From positions 186,001 to 250,000 of the forward strand of contig NZ_BAGF01000027.1 of NCBI RefSeq assembly GCF_000308755.1: a stretch of 64,000 nucleotides of DNA, written 5' to 3'. The notes under the pieces were generated by a model. That model was not told the DNA's origin. It did no database searches and saw only the letters and a list, made by a program, of their open reading frames with translations. Numbering within the stretch: the stretch's first letter is position 1; every line of letters begins with the position of its first letter. Shown here one piece after another: positions 54,611 through 63,831 of this stretch. Made by a program: the position numbers and the translations under genes. The stretch comes from Nocardia pneumoniae NBRC 100136. GTDB taxonomy: Bacteria; Actinomycetota; Actinomycetes; Mycobacteriales; Mycobacteriaceae.

Positions 54611-56745
54611 CCAATTATTTTACTTACGACAGCGAGGGTAACTACACAAAGTCCACGAGTCCTCCCTCGTCGGGTTTCTACTACGCACAGGAAAAGCCCG
54701 GTGCCGACGTCCAGTTGTATGAGGTGAACCCTGAGGGTGGGGATCCGATTGCAATAGGCGAACCAAACGGTCCCGGTGATAGCGATTACCTCCTTACCCC
54801 GGAGGGGCAGGCTTTTGGGATAAGAACGATCAGTGAAGGCGGTCGAAATGTATATACAATCGACCCTGATGATCGGCAGAAGGACCACGATCGCGAACCG
54901 ACCGATCCGCCCCCTACTGCAGAGGAACGGGCAGCGGAAGAGGAAGCGCGGCGGCAAGAGACAGAGTTCTTAGGGACCGATGAGGATTTCAAGGCAGGCG
55001 ACGACTTCGCTGATTCCCCGCTGGAGATCCGGGTGCCCCCAGGTAGCGCGTCGGATGACCTGACCACATTCATCGATCTGGCGAACTATCGGCTCAAGTA
55101 TTTGATGTACCAAATGGGTGCCGGCAAGAAGCCGGAAGCCTTCGGCACTGCTGTGGACAAATCCGTTCGTTTCTGGGACGACGACCTGGGTGGCGACAAG
55201 GGCAGTGATTTCTATAAAAAAATTGAAAATGGGGCAGCAGTTGAAGCCGGGGGTGCATCGGGCGCTACCGAAGATGCATACCAATCGGCCACAGATTTTC
55301 TCCACGAACTGGCCGGGGAGTGGAGTATGTGGGACGAAAAATTCGATGAGGCGAACACGGAACTCACGCACGATAATTATCGTACGTACCAGCGGATGTA
55401 CGACAAGATTCAGGAGGCCCACGATGACATCTGGGCGGCACTGAAACAACCTCATGCCGGATATTACGGCGGGAGTACGTTCAGTGAAAACAACTTCACG
55501 GCGCCGGGCATCCAGAACATAGTCGAAGAAAAGCCCATTTATGGAATCGTCAACCAAGCGATCGACTATTGCGTGGGACAGGTCACCGACTACGCGGATC
55601 GCGCCGAAGAACATGCAGATCGGTTCGGGGATTTCCCTGGTTATCCCTCGGGCGACGGTGGTGACAATGGGGGAGATAACGGCGGGGATAATGGCGGTGA
55701 CAACGGCGGGAACAATGGAGGTGACAACGGCGGGAACAATGGAGGTAACAACGGCGGGAACAACGGCGGTTACAATGGCGGATACGATGGACTCACTGGT
55801 CAGGATGGTTCCACACAGCAAGCCGGGTTCCAGAACGAGGACATGAGTTCCACGTTCGACGACTTGCTCTCGGGTACTACGGACCCGACAGATCCTCTCG
55901 CCGGCACGCAGACCGGTTTGGGCGACCTTACCGGCGATGCGGCATCGAGCATGGACATCGGATCTCTGATCCAGGCGGCCTCGCAAGGCACCGGAACCGG
56001 GTCGGGAACCGGCATGACCACTGGCAATGCCGCGACCCCCGCTAGTAACAACAGTGGCACCGATATGCTGGGGCCGCTTATGGCGATGAGCGCTCTGTCA
56101 CAGTTGGGGAACCAAAATCGTCAACCCATGGATGACAGAAACGAGGACGACCGCGAGCGCGAGCGGGAGGAACGGAAACGTGAGCGGGAGCGCCAGGCGC
56201 AGGCGACCCCCACCAATCCCGCTGTTCAGACGTCGCCTCCCGGCGTGACGGCGCCGACCTATGCGGGTACTCCGCCGCCGGTCACGACACCGGGTGACAT
56301 GCGGACTTACCAAATCGACAATTCTAAAGTGCAGGTATCGCCTCCGGTCGAGGAGGCTTTGCGGCGGCAGCATCAGAATGTCGCCATGAATGCGATAGAT
56401 GCCTACCGGGGTACTGCGGGTGAGGTGAATGCGGACCATCCGCCCGCGATTGTCGATGATATGGCGAAGTTGGCGACCGGTGACATCGTGCAGTGGGAGC
56501 GACACAGCGCATTGATCGTCAAGAACGAGAACGGCCTGAATATTCTGGACAACGGCCACCTCGTTCCTTTCGATCCCAACAACCCCCCGCTGACGGAAAA
56601 GTACGGGAATTTCACGGGCTACATCCACCCGACCGGTTTGGATGCCACCGCCACTACCAATCCCGGATCCGCCGAGCCACCGCCGCCGACCGTGAGCGCG
56701 GCACAGCCCGGTGGTCCACCACCCGTCGGACCACCACAGATCTGA
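54607..56745 (+). CDS. ESX-substrate-like mosaic protein A with degenerate NlpC/P60-like C-terminal domain
   Basis: A 712-residue acidic protein. Residues 1-118 are unique. Residues about 119-345 form the core shared with protein B (61693): helices with LEIRVPPGSASDDL and the WSMWDEKF segment, suggestive of the helical hairpins of ESX substrates. A Gly/Asp/Asn repeat (349-395) follows, then a Gly/Ser/Thr-rich linker, an Arg/Glu helix, and a C-terminal domain about 560-685: NADHPPAIVDDMAKLATGDIV, then WERHSALIV and NNPPLTEKYGNF. This has the layout of NlpC/P60 (GDIVxW..H), but no cysteine is present where the nucleophile should be. The ATG is coupled to the upstream gene. GC is lower than flanking genes. 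No signal peptide; export by a type VII system is inference. Confidence 0.7.
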   Translation: MTNYFTYDSEGNYTKSTSPPSSGFYYAQEKPGADVQLYEVNPEGGDPIAIGEPNGPGDSDYLLTPEGQAFGIRTISEGGRNVYTIDPDDRQKDHDREPTDPPPTAEERAAEEEARRQETEFLGTDEDFKAGDDFADSPLEIRVPPGSASDDLTTFIDLANYRLKYLMYQMGAGKKPEAFGTAVDKSVRFWDDDLGGDKGSDFYKKIENGAAVEAGGASGATEDAYQSATDFLHELAGEWSMWDEKFDEANTELTHDNYRTYQRMYDKIQEAHDDIWAALKQPHAGYYGGSTFSENNFTAPGIQNIVEEKPIYGIVNQAIDYCVGQVTDYADRAEEHADRFGDFPGYPSGDGGDNGGDNGGDNGGDNGGNNGGDNGGNNGGNNGGNNGGYNGGYDGLTGQDGSTQQAGFQNEDMSSTFDDLLSGTTDPTDPLAGTQTGLGDLTGDAASSMDIGSLIQAASQGTGTGSGTGMTTGNAATPASNNSGTDMLGPLMAMSALSQLGNQNRQPMDDRNEDDREREREERKRERERQAQATPTNPAVQTSPPGVTAPTYAGTPPPVTTPGDMRTYQIDNSKVQVSPPVEEALRRQHQNVAMNAIDAYRGTAGEVNADHPPAIVDDMAKLATGDIVQWERHSALIVKNENGLNILDNGHLVPFDPNNPPLTEKYGNFTGYIHPTGLDATATTNPGSAEPPPPTVSAAQPGGPPPVGPPQI
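55651..55791 (+). repeat. Gly-Gly-Asp/Asn-Asn tandem coding repeat in protein A
   Basis: About eleven copies of a 12-base unit coding G-G-D-N or G-G-N-N (residues 349-395). It is imperfect at DNA level and lies between the shared core and the linker. Copy number probably varies among strains. Confidence 0.9.
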
Positions 56746-56757
56746 GCGGGCGGAAGA

Positions 56758-57810
56758 ATGGGCCCGAGGAAGGACATCGTCATCGGTGCGGTGGCGAGGT
56801 ACGAGTGGGCCGAGGTCGAGCCGTGGGCGCGAAGCCTCGTAGCGGCCGGATTCGACTGTGTGGGCGTCGTCATCGTGTACGACCGGGGTCGCCGCGGCGA
56901 TGTCGTCGTCCAGAACCTGGAATCACTCGGGTTGCATGCGGTACGAATGCCGCTGCGTGGCAGCGTATACAACACTCGGTTCGAAGATATCGCCCATGTT
57001 CTGCGGACGTTCGCGCATTCGCTCCGGTTCGCGGTTGTCACCGATGTGCGGGACGTGTACTTCCAAGCGGATCCGGTCAGGTGGTTGGAAAGCAACCTGA
57101 AGAAGCCCTTTCTCGCCGTCAGCGAGGCGGTGCGGTACCGCGACGAGGCATGGAATCGGAACAACCTGCAACAAAGTTTCCCGGCACATGCCGAGCGCTT
57201 GCGGTCGAAGGTGGTCCGCAATGTCGGCGTCTTGGCCGGCCAGGCCGGTATGGTGGCGGATCTGTGTCTTGCCATCGCCCTGATCGCCGAGTCGGCTGGC
57301 GTGCCGGTCGCGGATCAGAGCGCGTACAACCTGCTGCTCGATATGGAGCCGTATCGCTCGGCTGTGCAGTTGGTGGCTTCGGAGGACGGTTTCGTCTGTC
57401 AGGGCGGCACATTGGGTGACCCGGGCAGGGTGCGGATTCTGCGTCCGTTCCTCTTGGAGCCCGAGCCGGTCCTCACCACGGACGGCGTGCGGACGTCCGC
57501 GGGCAAGCTGTACCCGATTGTGCATCAATACGATCGGGTACCAGAGTGGAATCGGGCGCTGCGGAGCAGACTGCCGTCGGTACCCGCGGTCGAGGTGGGC
57601 GACATGGTCGGGAGTACGCCCCGCAACAAACTCCTGCACCGTGAACGTCCCGGATCTGGTTTGCCTCGTATTCTCGGTGATGCCGACGGCGCCTCGATCC
57701 TGCACGTGGCACACAGCATCGGTGTACGTCGGGACAGCTCATCGATCCAGCTGTATTCGCCCGCGTCCGAACACTCTTCGCTCAGCGAGGAACCGCACGC
57801 GCGCGAGTGA
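56758..57810 (+). CDS. Putative glycosyltransferase (nucleotide-diphospho-sugar type)
   Basis: A 350-residue protein of GT-A type. The metal-binding motif is VVTDVRDVYFQADP, with Asp96 and Asp99 and the nearby FQ-x-D-P seen in DUF616-like and related transferases. The early IVIGAVARYEWAEVEPWARSLVAAGFDCVG and NVGVLAGQAGMVADL parts agree with a sugar-nucleotide fold. It could glycosylate a protein or envelope molecule; the target is unknown. It begins 13 bases after the ESX-substrate-like gene stop, so it is in the same operon and could act on that product. The start ATG 56758 follows GCGGAAGA. Confidence 0.72.
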   Translation: MGPRKDIVIGAVARYEWAEVEPWARSLVAAGFDCVGVVIVYDRGRRGDVVVQNLESLGLHAVRMPLRGSVYNTRFEDIAHVLRTFAHSLRFAVVTDVRDVYFQADPVRWLESNLKKPFLAVSEAVRYRDEAWNRNNLQQSFPAHAERLRSKVVRNVGVLAGQAGMVADLCLAIALIAESAGVPVADQSAYNLLLDMEPYRSAVQLVASEDGFVCQGGTLGDPGRVRILRPFLLEPEPVLTTDGVRTSAGKLYPIVHQYDRVPEWNRALRSRLPSVPAVEVGDMVGSTPRNKLLHRERPGSGLPRILGDADGASILHVAHSIGVRRDSSSIQLYSPASEHSSLSEEPHARE

Positions 57811-57865
57811 GCGCGGCTATTCCATCCGATCCACCAGCGAACCCCGGTTGTCCGGATGGGCCGGG

Positions 57866-58609
57866 TCAGGTGGCCTGGTCGATACTCGTATCCGTTTCGA
57901 CCTGCTCAGCGACGCCACCAGCGCGTCGACTGATGGTGAACTCGTAACGGGCGTAGCGATTCCGCCCGGTTCCGGCGTCCTCCCAGGTGTATCCGTACTT
58001 GCCGATATGCTCCAAACGGAACCGGGTATCGGCGTGGATAGTGAATCCGGAGCGTCGAGCGCGCTCACAGAATGCGAAATCCTCACTGAGATACCAGTGG
58101 TTCGCGCCATCCGGGATGATCATCGGCAGGAAGTACGGGACATTGGCGCGCCCGAACTGCTCATTGCAGACCGGGAGCTCTTCCTGTTCCGCGATCTTCT
58201 CGTAGACATACCGTTTGGTGAGGAGAAATCCGCCTGCCGCGTAACGGATCTCCAGCGTGCCGCCGCCCGTGCCGAATACGATCTTATCGGTACCGGGCAA
58301 CAGGCTGCAGGCCAGTTTGCGCGACTTCTTCTTGGGGTAGATACCGCAGACAACCGGCAGGTCGTGGGACCGTAGTATCTCGACCGCTTTCGGATGGAAT
58401 CGGATATCCGCATCGATCCACATCAGCTCCTCGAAACCCTGCGCCAAGGCATCGGTGGCGATTTGGCTGCGCGCCTGATCGATCGCGGAACAACCGTATA
58501 TGCGCCAGACCGGATAGCCGAGCCGTTCGAGTTCCGCCAATCCCTCCGCGCATCCCGGCTCGATGTAATCGTGCACCGGCACCAGCACGACACAGCGGGA
58601 GGGGTCCAT
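57866..58609 (-). CDS. Family-2-like glycosyltransferase
   Basis: A 247-residue GT-A protein. VVLVPVHDYIEPGCAEGLAELE at the start, the D-x-D motif as MWIDADIRFHP (Asp66 and Asp68), and YAAGGFLLTKRYVYEKI with the following SEDFAFCERAR agree with small glycosyltransferases that work on short acceptors. The ATG at 58609 has GGTGGAG at good spacing; a GTG at 58621 adds 4 residues. It is convergent with the other glycosyltransferase, with 55 bases between stops, and stands 166 bases from the EF-G2 gene stop. Two glycosyltransferases beside the secreted-protein gene suggest glycan modification, by inference. Confidence 0.82.
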   Translation of the reverse strand: MDPSRCVVLVPVHDYIEPGCAEGLAELERLGYPVWRIYGCSAIDQARSQIATDALAQGFEELMWIDADIRFHPKAVEILRSHDLPVVCGIYPKKKSRKLACSLLPGTDKIVFGTGGGTLEIRYAAGGFLLTKRYVYEKIAEQEELPVCNEQFGRANVPYFLPMIIPDGANHWYLSEDFAFCERARRSGFTIHADTRFRLEHIGKYGYTWEDAGTGRNRYARYEFTISRRAGGVAEQVETDTSIDQAT

Positions 58610-58775
58610 TGTTTTCTCCACCTGACAACGGGCTTGCAGACGAGGGCAACTGTACCCCGGCGGGTGGAGATCGACAGTTCCGTGGGAAGCCGTGCAGCGA
58701 TGACAGCAGCCGATGGGTTACCACTCGCCCCGCGTAAGTCCGGGCGGCGATTGACCATTCGGGCGCTGAGCGGTT

Positions 58776-60968
58776 TCAGGCGCGCGTTTTCTCCCCACGC
58801 CTCGCGGCCGCCAGCTGGTTCGGCATCGCTTCATGGCGCACGTAGGCGCGGGTGAAATCGCCGGTGCCGTGGGAGATCGACCGCAAGTCGATGGCGTAGC
58901 GGCTGAGTTCGAGTTCCGGCACTTCGGCGTGAATCCTGGTTCGTCCGGAGCCGTGCGGTTCGGTGCCGAGAACGCGTCCGCGCCGGCTGGACAGGTCGCT
59001 CAGCACCGGTCCGACGTACTCGTCGGAGACCAGCACCCAGACCTCGGCGATCGGCTCCAGCACTCTGATTCCCGCGGTCGCCGCCGCCTCCCGGAGGGCG
59101 AGCGCGCCCGCGGTCTGGAACGCGGCGTCGGAGGAGTCGACCGAGTGTGCTTTGCCGTCGAACAGGGTCACCCGCACGTCCACGAGCGGAAATCCGGCGG
59201 TGAGCCCGCGCGCGGCTTGCGCTCGCACGCCCTTCTCGACCGACGGAATGAACTGGCGCGGAACGACTCCGCCGACCACGCGGTCCACGAACTCGATCCC
59301 CGACCCTTCGGGGAGCGGTTCGACCTCGATCTCGCACACGGCGTACTGCCCGTGCCCGCCGGATTGCTTCACATGCCTGCCGCGCCCGGTCGCCTTTCCC
59401 GCGAACGTCTCGCGCAAGGCCACCACGTGATCGATCACGTCGACCTGCACCCCGAACCGCGTCCGCAACCGCTCCAGGGCGACGTCGCGATGCGCTTCGC
59501 CGAGACACCACAGCACCAGCTGATGCGTCTGCCCGTTGTGCTCGAGCCGCAGGGCCGGATCCTCGGCGGCCAAGCGGGCCAGGCTCTGGGAGAGTTTGTC
59601 CTCGTCGGCCTTGCTGTGCGCGCGAATGGCGACGGGTAGCAACGGGTCGGGCATCGGCCATGGCTCGATCCGCAGCGGGTTGTCCGTGGACGACAGCGTG
59701 TCGCCGGTCTCGGCGCGACCGAGTTTGGTGACGTAGGCGATGTCGCCCGCGATCGCCTGCCCGAGCGGGCGCTGCTGTTTGCCGAAGGGGGCCGAGATGG
59801 CGCCGACGCGCTCGTCCACCTCGTGACTCTCATGACCCCGGTCCTCGAGCCCGTGGCCGCTGACGTGCACCGTGTCGTCGGGGTGCAAGGTGCCGGAGAA
59901 GACCCGGACCAACGAGACCCGTCCGACGTACGGGTCGGAGGCGGTGCGGATGACCTCGGCGGCCAGCTCGCCGCCTGGGTCGCAGCGCAGCGGATGCGGT
60001 CCGGCGCCGTTGCTGGCGGTGATGTCGTGCTCGACCGGCGTCGGAAACCCGCCGGTGATGAGCTCGAGGAGTTCCACCGTGCCCAGGCCCTGCTTGGCGC
60101 CTTCGGGGGCGGGCGCGGCGAAGAGCACCGGATGGAAGCTTCCGCGCGCGACCGCCCGCTCCAAGTCGGCGACCAGCGTGGCCAGGCTGATCTCCGCGCC
60201 CTCCAGGTAGCGTTCCATCAGGCTTTCGTCTTCGCTCTCGGCGATGATGCCCTCGATGAGACGGTTGCGCGCCTCCTCCAGCTCGGGTGCCTGCTCGGGC
60301 GAGGGGTCGCCCTGGACCTCCGTTCCGGAGGAGTAGTCACCGATGCAGTGCGGCAGCAGCTCCACCATGCCGGTGACCGGCCGGTGCCCATCCGGGTTCT
60401 TCGGGCCGTACACCGGAAGATGAAGCGGGAGAATGCTTTCCGTCGAACCGCCGCCCAGCACGGTTTGGCATGCCTCGGTCATCACGTCGTACTCGTCGCG
60501 CGCTGTATCCAGGTGGGTGATCACGATCGCGCGCGGCATCCCGACCGCGGCGCACTCCTCCCACAGCGCTCTGGTCGCTCCGGTGAGTCCGTCCGCCCCC
60601 TCGGCCGCGGAGATGACGAACAGCGCCGCGTCGGCCGCGCGCAGTCCCGCCCGCAGCTCGCCGACGAAGTCCGCGTACCCGGGCGTGTCGAGCAGGTTGA
60701 TCTTCACTCCGCCCCACGCCACCGGCACCACGGACAGCTGCACCGAGCGGTGCTGGCGGTGCTCGATCTCGTCGTAGTCCGACAGCGACGTGCCGTCCTC
60801 GACCCGTCCGGCGCGATTCACCGCCCGCGCGGTGAGCGCCATGGCCTCCACCAGCGTGGTCTTTCCCGATCCGCTGGGCCCGACCAGGACCACGTTGCGG
60901 ATCTGCTCGGGGCCCTCCGCCGTCACCGCGCCGTTGCCTGCGGGCGCTCCGTTGGTCTTGTCCACCAT
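58776..60968 (-). CDS. fusA2: Elongation factor G-like GTPase (EF-G2, FusA2-like)
   Basis: A 730-residue translational GTPase. The G domain has GPSGSGKTTLVEAM (P-loop near residue 30), HRSVQLSVV, DTPGYADFVGEL (switch II) and THLDTARDEYD, in place of NKxD (T-x-L-D), as in the EF-G2 group of actinobacteria (M. tuberculosis Rv0120c). The later domains II-V are present, with VVPRQFIPSVEKGVRAQAARGLTAGFP and HGTGDFTRAYVRHE. This group lacks strong translocation activity; its cellular role is unclear. The ATG at 60968 is used. It is a normal housekeeping-type gene standing between the two ESX-like paralogues. Confidence 0.94.
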   Translation of the reverse strand: MVDKTNGAPAGNGAVTAEGPEQIRNVVLVGPSGSGKTTLVEAMALTARAVNRAGRVEDGTSLSDYDEIEHRQHRSVQLSVVPVAWGGVKINLLDTPGYADFVGELRAGLRAADAALFVISAAEGADGLTGATRALWEECAAVGMPRAIVITHLDTARDEYDVMTEACQTVLGGGSTESILPLHLPVYGPKNPDGHRPVTGMVELLPHCIGDYSSGTEVQGDPSPEQAPELEEARNRLIEGIIAESEDESLMERYLEGAEISLATLVADLERAVARGSFHPVLFAAPAPEGAKQGLGTVELLELITGGFPTPVEHDITASNGAGPHPLRCDPGGELAAEVIRTASDPYVGRVSLVRVFSGTLHPDDTVHVSGHGLEDRGHESHEVDERVGAISAPFGKQQRPLGQAIAGDIAYVTKLGRAETGDTLSSTDNPLRIEPWPMPDPLLPVAIRAHSKADEDKLSQSLARLAAEDPALRLEHNGQTHQLVLWCLGEAHRDVALERLRTRFGVQVDVIDHVVALRETFAGKATGRGRHVKQSGGHGQYAVCEIEVEPLPEGSGIEFVDRVVGGVVPRQFIPSVEKGVRAQAARGLTAGFPLVDVRVTLFDGKAHSVDSSDAAFQTAGALALREAAATAGIRVLEPIAEVWVLVSDEYVGPVLSDLSSRRGRVLGTEPHGSGRTRIHAEVPELELSRYAIDLRSISHGTGDFTRAYVRHEAMPNQLAAARRGEKTRA

Positions 60969-61692
60969 GCGTCTCGCTCCTTTGCCGACACCTGCGGTAC
61001 ATCCACCTTCCCACCGGGTGTCACCTCCCGTCTACGAATCGGGAGATCAGGGCTGTGAGGAACGCTGGTCACAGGGTGTTCACCGATGCTTCGGCGCCAA
61101 CCGCGGTGAGCCCTCGCGGGGGTGGAATCCGGCTGATGGAGTCGCTGACTCGGGTGTCGTCGCGTTGCCGCGGGCGGGCCACCATCTTGCGCACGGCGCT
61201 GGGCACGGTGCGGTGCCTGTCCGGCCCACGTATCAGCATGATATGAAATTCCAGACCGGCTGACTCCTGTACCGGACAGTGAAAAGAACACCACGCCGGA
61301 TATAATTTTTACACCTTCTTGAGATTTCGTGGCGGCAACCGCACCTGATTTTACTCTCCATTGAGATCATGGTGGCGGCTCGAAAATCAAAAGATTCTAA
61401 AAAAACTACCATAGATGTCGGGATCCGGTTGACCCGACGGCCGTATTGAGATGAACTGAGGCGGCTGGGGTCGACCGAATGAGAGATATTCGATGAAGCG
61501 GGGAATCGGGAATATTCAACTACGGAGACGACTAGCACTGGTAAGGCGGTGCTGTGCGTTGAGGTTGTCCGCCGAGTCGGGACCCGTGCCCGCGGCGTCA
61601 GTTCCATCGGCCTCGACTGGCCTCCCGCGTCTATCACGGAATTGCTGGGGTCTAGCGGGGTCCAAGGGCCCCAGCGAGCAGAGGAGAGCTTG
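60969..61692. other. 724-base intergenic region, AT-rich centre
   Basis: Between fusA2 and protein B. It contains no convincing gene. The centre, about 61270-61430, is AT-rich relative to the window, with runs such as AAAATCAAAAGATTC and AAAAAAACT, and likely holds the promoter for protein B. A 66-residue frame at 61493-61693 overlaps the protein B ATG as TGATG and could act as a leader, but its content is not protein-like enough to call. Confidence 0.5.
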
Positions 61693-63831
61693 ATGGCGAC
61701 GGACAAAGACGAAGTCGTCGATGAGATCAAAGGGCACTATGAGCCGGGTGCCGTGGATGACGTTGGTTTCCAAGATGGCCAAGCCGAGGCCTCGTTGGAG
61801 GCGCTGAGCGAGTTGGCTGAATCGGACCCAGCCGGGTTCGAGGAGGCCCTCGGCGAACTCGATTACACCTACATCGAAGAGCACAGCAATCGGGGATATG
61901 AATGGGAAGTACCGGCTGATAGAAGTCTAATAGAACAGCTCGTCCACGATGCCGAGGAGAAGGGCCTCACGGATGAATACGCGGATCTCATCGAGGCGCT
62001 CGAGACCGGTGACGCGTCAGCGGTCGTCACCGAGGAAGAGGAGGCAGCGGAACAGGAAGCGGAACAGCAAGAGGACGAGTTCTTAGGATCTGACAAGGAT
62101 TTCAAAGCAGGCGACGACCTCGCTGAGTTCCCGCTAGAGATCCGGGTCCCGCCAGGTAGCGCGTCGGACGACCTGACGGCGTTCATCGAATTGACGAACT
62201 TTCGGCTCAAGTATTTGATGTACCAGATGGGTGAGGGTAAGAAGCCGATTGCCTTCGACGACGGCAAGGATGATAACCCCTGGGACGACGACTTGGGTGA
62301 CGACTCGGGTGACAATTTCTATAACAATATCGAAGCCGGGGCGTCGGGTGCTACCGAAGATGCATATCAATCGGCCACAAATTTTCTCCACGAACTGGCC
62401 GGGGAGTGGAGTATGTGGGACGAAAAGTTCGAGGAGGCGAACACGGAACTCACGTACGATAATTATGGTACGTACCAGCGGATGTACGACAGGATTCAGG
62501 AGGTCCATGATGCAATCTGGTTGGTGCTCCAAGAACCCCATGCCGGATCCTACGGAAGCAGTGGGTATACGTACGGCGAAAACAACTTCACGGCGCCTGG
62601 TATTCAGCACCTAGTCGAAGAAGCGCCCATTTACGGCCTCGTCATACAGGCACTCGAGGATTGCGTGAAAGAGGTCAACGACTACGCGCACCGGGCCGAA
62701 GAACATGCAGATCGGTTCGGGGACTTCCCTGGATACCCCTCGGACGAGGAGGAGAGCAGAGAGGGTGATGGCGAAGGCAGCGGCGATGGCGATGGCGATG
62801 GCGAAGGCGAAGGCGAAGGAAGCGGCGAAGGCGATGGCGAAGGAAGCGGGGACGGAGACGGAAGCGAAACCACCGTTTACGACGATCCTTTCGCACAAGC
62901 TGGTTTAGCGAACGAGGATCTGAGTTCCACGTTCGAGGATTTGCTCCCGGGGGCTACGGACACCACGGATTTGCTGGGCAGTACCGAGTCGATTCTGGGT
63001 GGTGACACGTCGTCGAGCATGGATATCGGTTCTCTGATCCAGGCGGCGATGCAAGGCACCGGGACCGGGTCGGGAACCGGCATGACGACAGGCAATGCCG
63101 CGACCCCCACTAATAACAACGGTGGCGCCGATAATAACAACAGTGGCGCCGATATGATCGGGCCGCTGATGGCGATGAACGCTCTGTCGCAGAACCAAAA
63201 TAACCGTCCCCCCACGGATGACAGAGGCGACGAGAAGGATCCGCGTGACGAGCGGGAACACGAGCAGAACCGCAACGCGCCGGCGAACACCGCCAACCCA
63301 GCTGTACAGACGTCTCCTCCCGGCGTGACGGCGCCGACGTATGCGGGTACTCCGCCGACGATAACGACACCGGGTGCGGCGGTGGATGTCCAAATCGGCG
63401 AATCGACCGTGAAGGCGCCGCAGGGGCCGGTGGCGGAGGCTTTGCAGAAGCAGGCGCAGAATTTCGCCTTCGATGCGAAAGCCGCATACGCGGGAACCGC
63501 GGGTGAGTTGACCGCAGATCATCCGCCGGCGATCGTCGATGATCTCACCAAGCTGCAGACGGGCGATTACGTGGAGTGGGAGAGGTTCAGTGCGCTGATA
63601 GTCAAGGACCAGAACGGCCAACTGAATATCCTGGACCACGGTCGTCTGGTTCCCTTCGATCCCAATAACCCTCCGCTGGTAGAAAAGTACGGTAATTTCA
63701 GGGGCTATTTCCACCCGACCGGACTGGATGGCGCCGCTGGTGCAGACCGCGGATCAGCGGCGCCGCCTCCGGCGACCGTGAGCACAGCACAGCCCGGCGG
63801 TCTCCCACCCGTTTCGCCACCGCAGATCTGA
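61693..63831 (+). CDS. ESX-substrate-like mosaic protein B, paralogue of protein A
   Basis: A 712-residue protein, equal in length to protein A. Residues 1-125 differ completely from A (an acidic, Glu/Leu-rich helical part: ALSELAESDPAGFEEAL). From EFLGSDKDFKAGDDLAEFP on, the core matches A nearly residue for residue, including the SGATEDAYQSATNFLHELA segment, with about 90% DNA identity by eye in part. The linker is Gly/Glu/Asp/Ser rather than Gly/Asp/Asn, and the C-terminal domain (PPAIVDDLTKLQTGDYVEWERFSALIV) again has no cysteine nucleophile, and the histidine of protein A (RHSALIV) is also lost here (RFSALIV). The start ATG 61693 follows GGAGAG. The upstream small genes of A are not present before B. 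Confidence 0.7.
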   Translation: MATDKDEVVDEIKGHYEPGAVDDVGFQDGQAEASLEALSELAESDPAGFEEALGELDYTYIEEHSNRGYEWEVPADRSLIEQLVHDAEEKGLTDEYADLIEALETGDASAVVTEEEEAAEQEAEQQEDEFLGSDKDFKAGDDLAEFPLEIRVPPGSASDDLTAFIELTNFRLKYLMYQMGEGKKPIAFDDGKDDNPWDDDLGDDSGDNFYNNIEAGASGATEDAYQSATNFLHELAGEWSMWDEKFEEANTELTYDNYGTYQRMYDRIQEVHDAIWLVLQEPHAGSYGSSGYTYGENNFTAPGIQHLVEEAPIYGLVIQALEDCVKEVNDYAHRAEEHADRFGDFPGYPSDEEESREGDGEGSGDGDGDGEGEGEGSGEGDGEGSGDGDGSETTVYDDPFAQAGLANEDLSSTFEDLLPGATDTTDLLGSTESILGGDTSSSMDIGSLIQAAMQGTGTGSGTGMTTGNAATPTNNNGGADNNNSGADMIGPLMAMNALSQNQNNRPPTDDRGDEKDPRDEREHEQNRNAPANTANPAVQTSPPGVTAPTYAGTPPTITTPGAAVDVQIGESTVKAPQGPVAEALQKQAQNFAFDAKAAYAGTAGELTADHPPAIVDDLTKLQTGDYVEWERFSALIVKDQNGQLNILDHGRLVPFDPNNPPLVEKYGNFRGYFHPTGLDGAAGADRGSAAPPPATVSTAQPGGLPPVSPPQI
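62764..62865 (+). repeat. Gly-Asp/Glu/Ser low-complexity coding repeat in protein B
   Basis: Alternating GGC-GAT and GGC-GAA codons with occasional AGC (residues 358-391). It stands at the place of the Gly/Asp/Asn repeat in protein A but has a different sequence, so the linkers were swapped or arose separately. Confidence 0.9.

Noticed and set aside
55651..55791. Regular 12-base repeats that might suggest a CRISPR array
   Set aside because: There are no spacers; the repeat is a coding Gly/Asp/Asn tract in frame with protein A.
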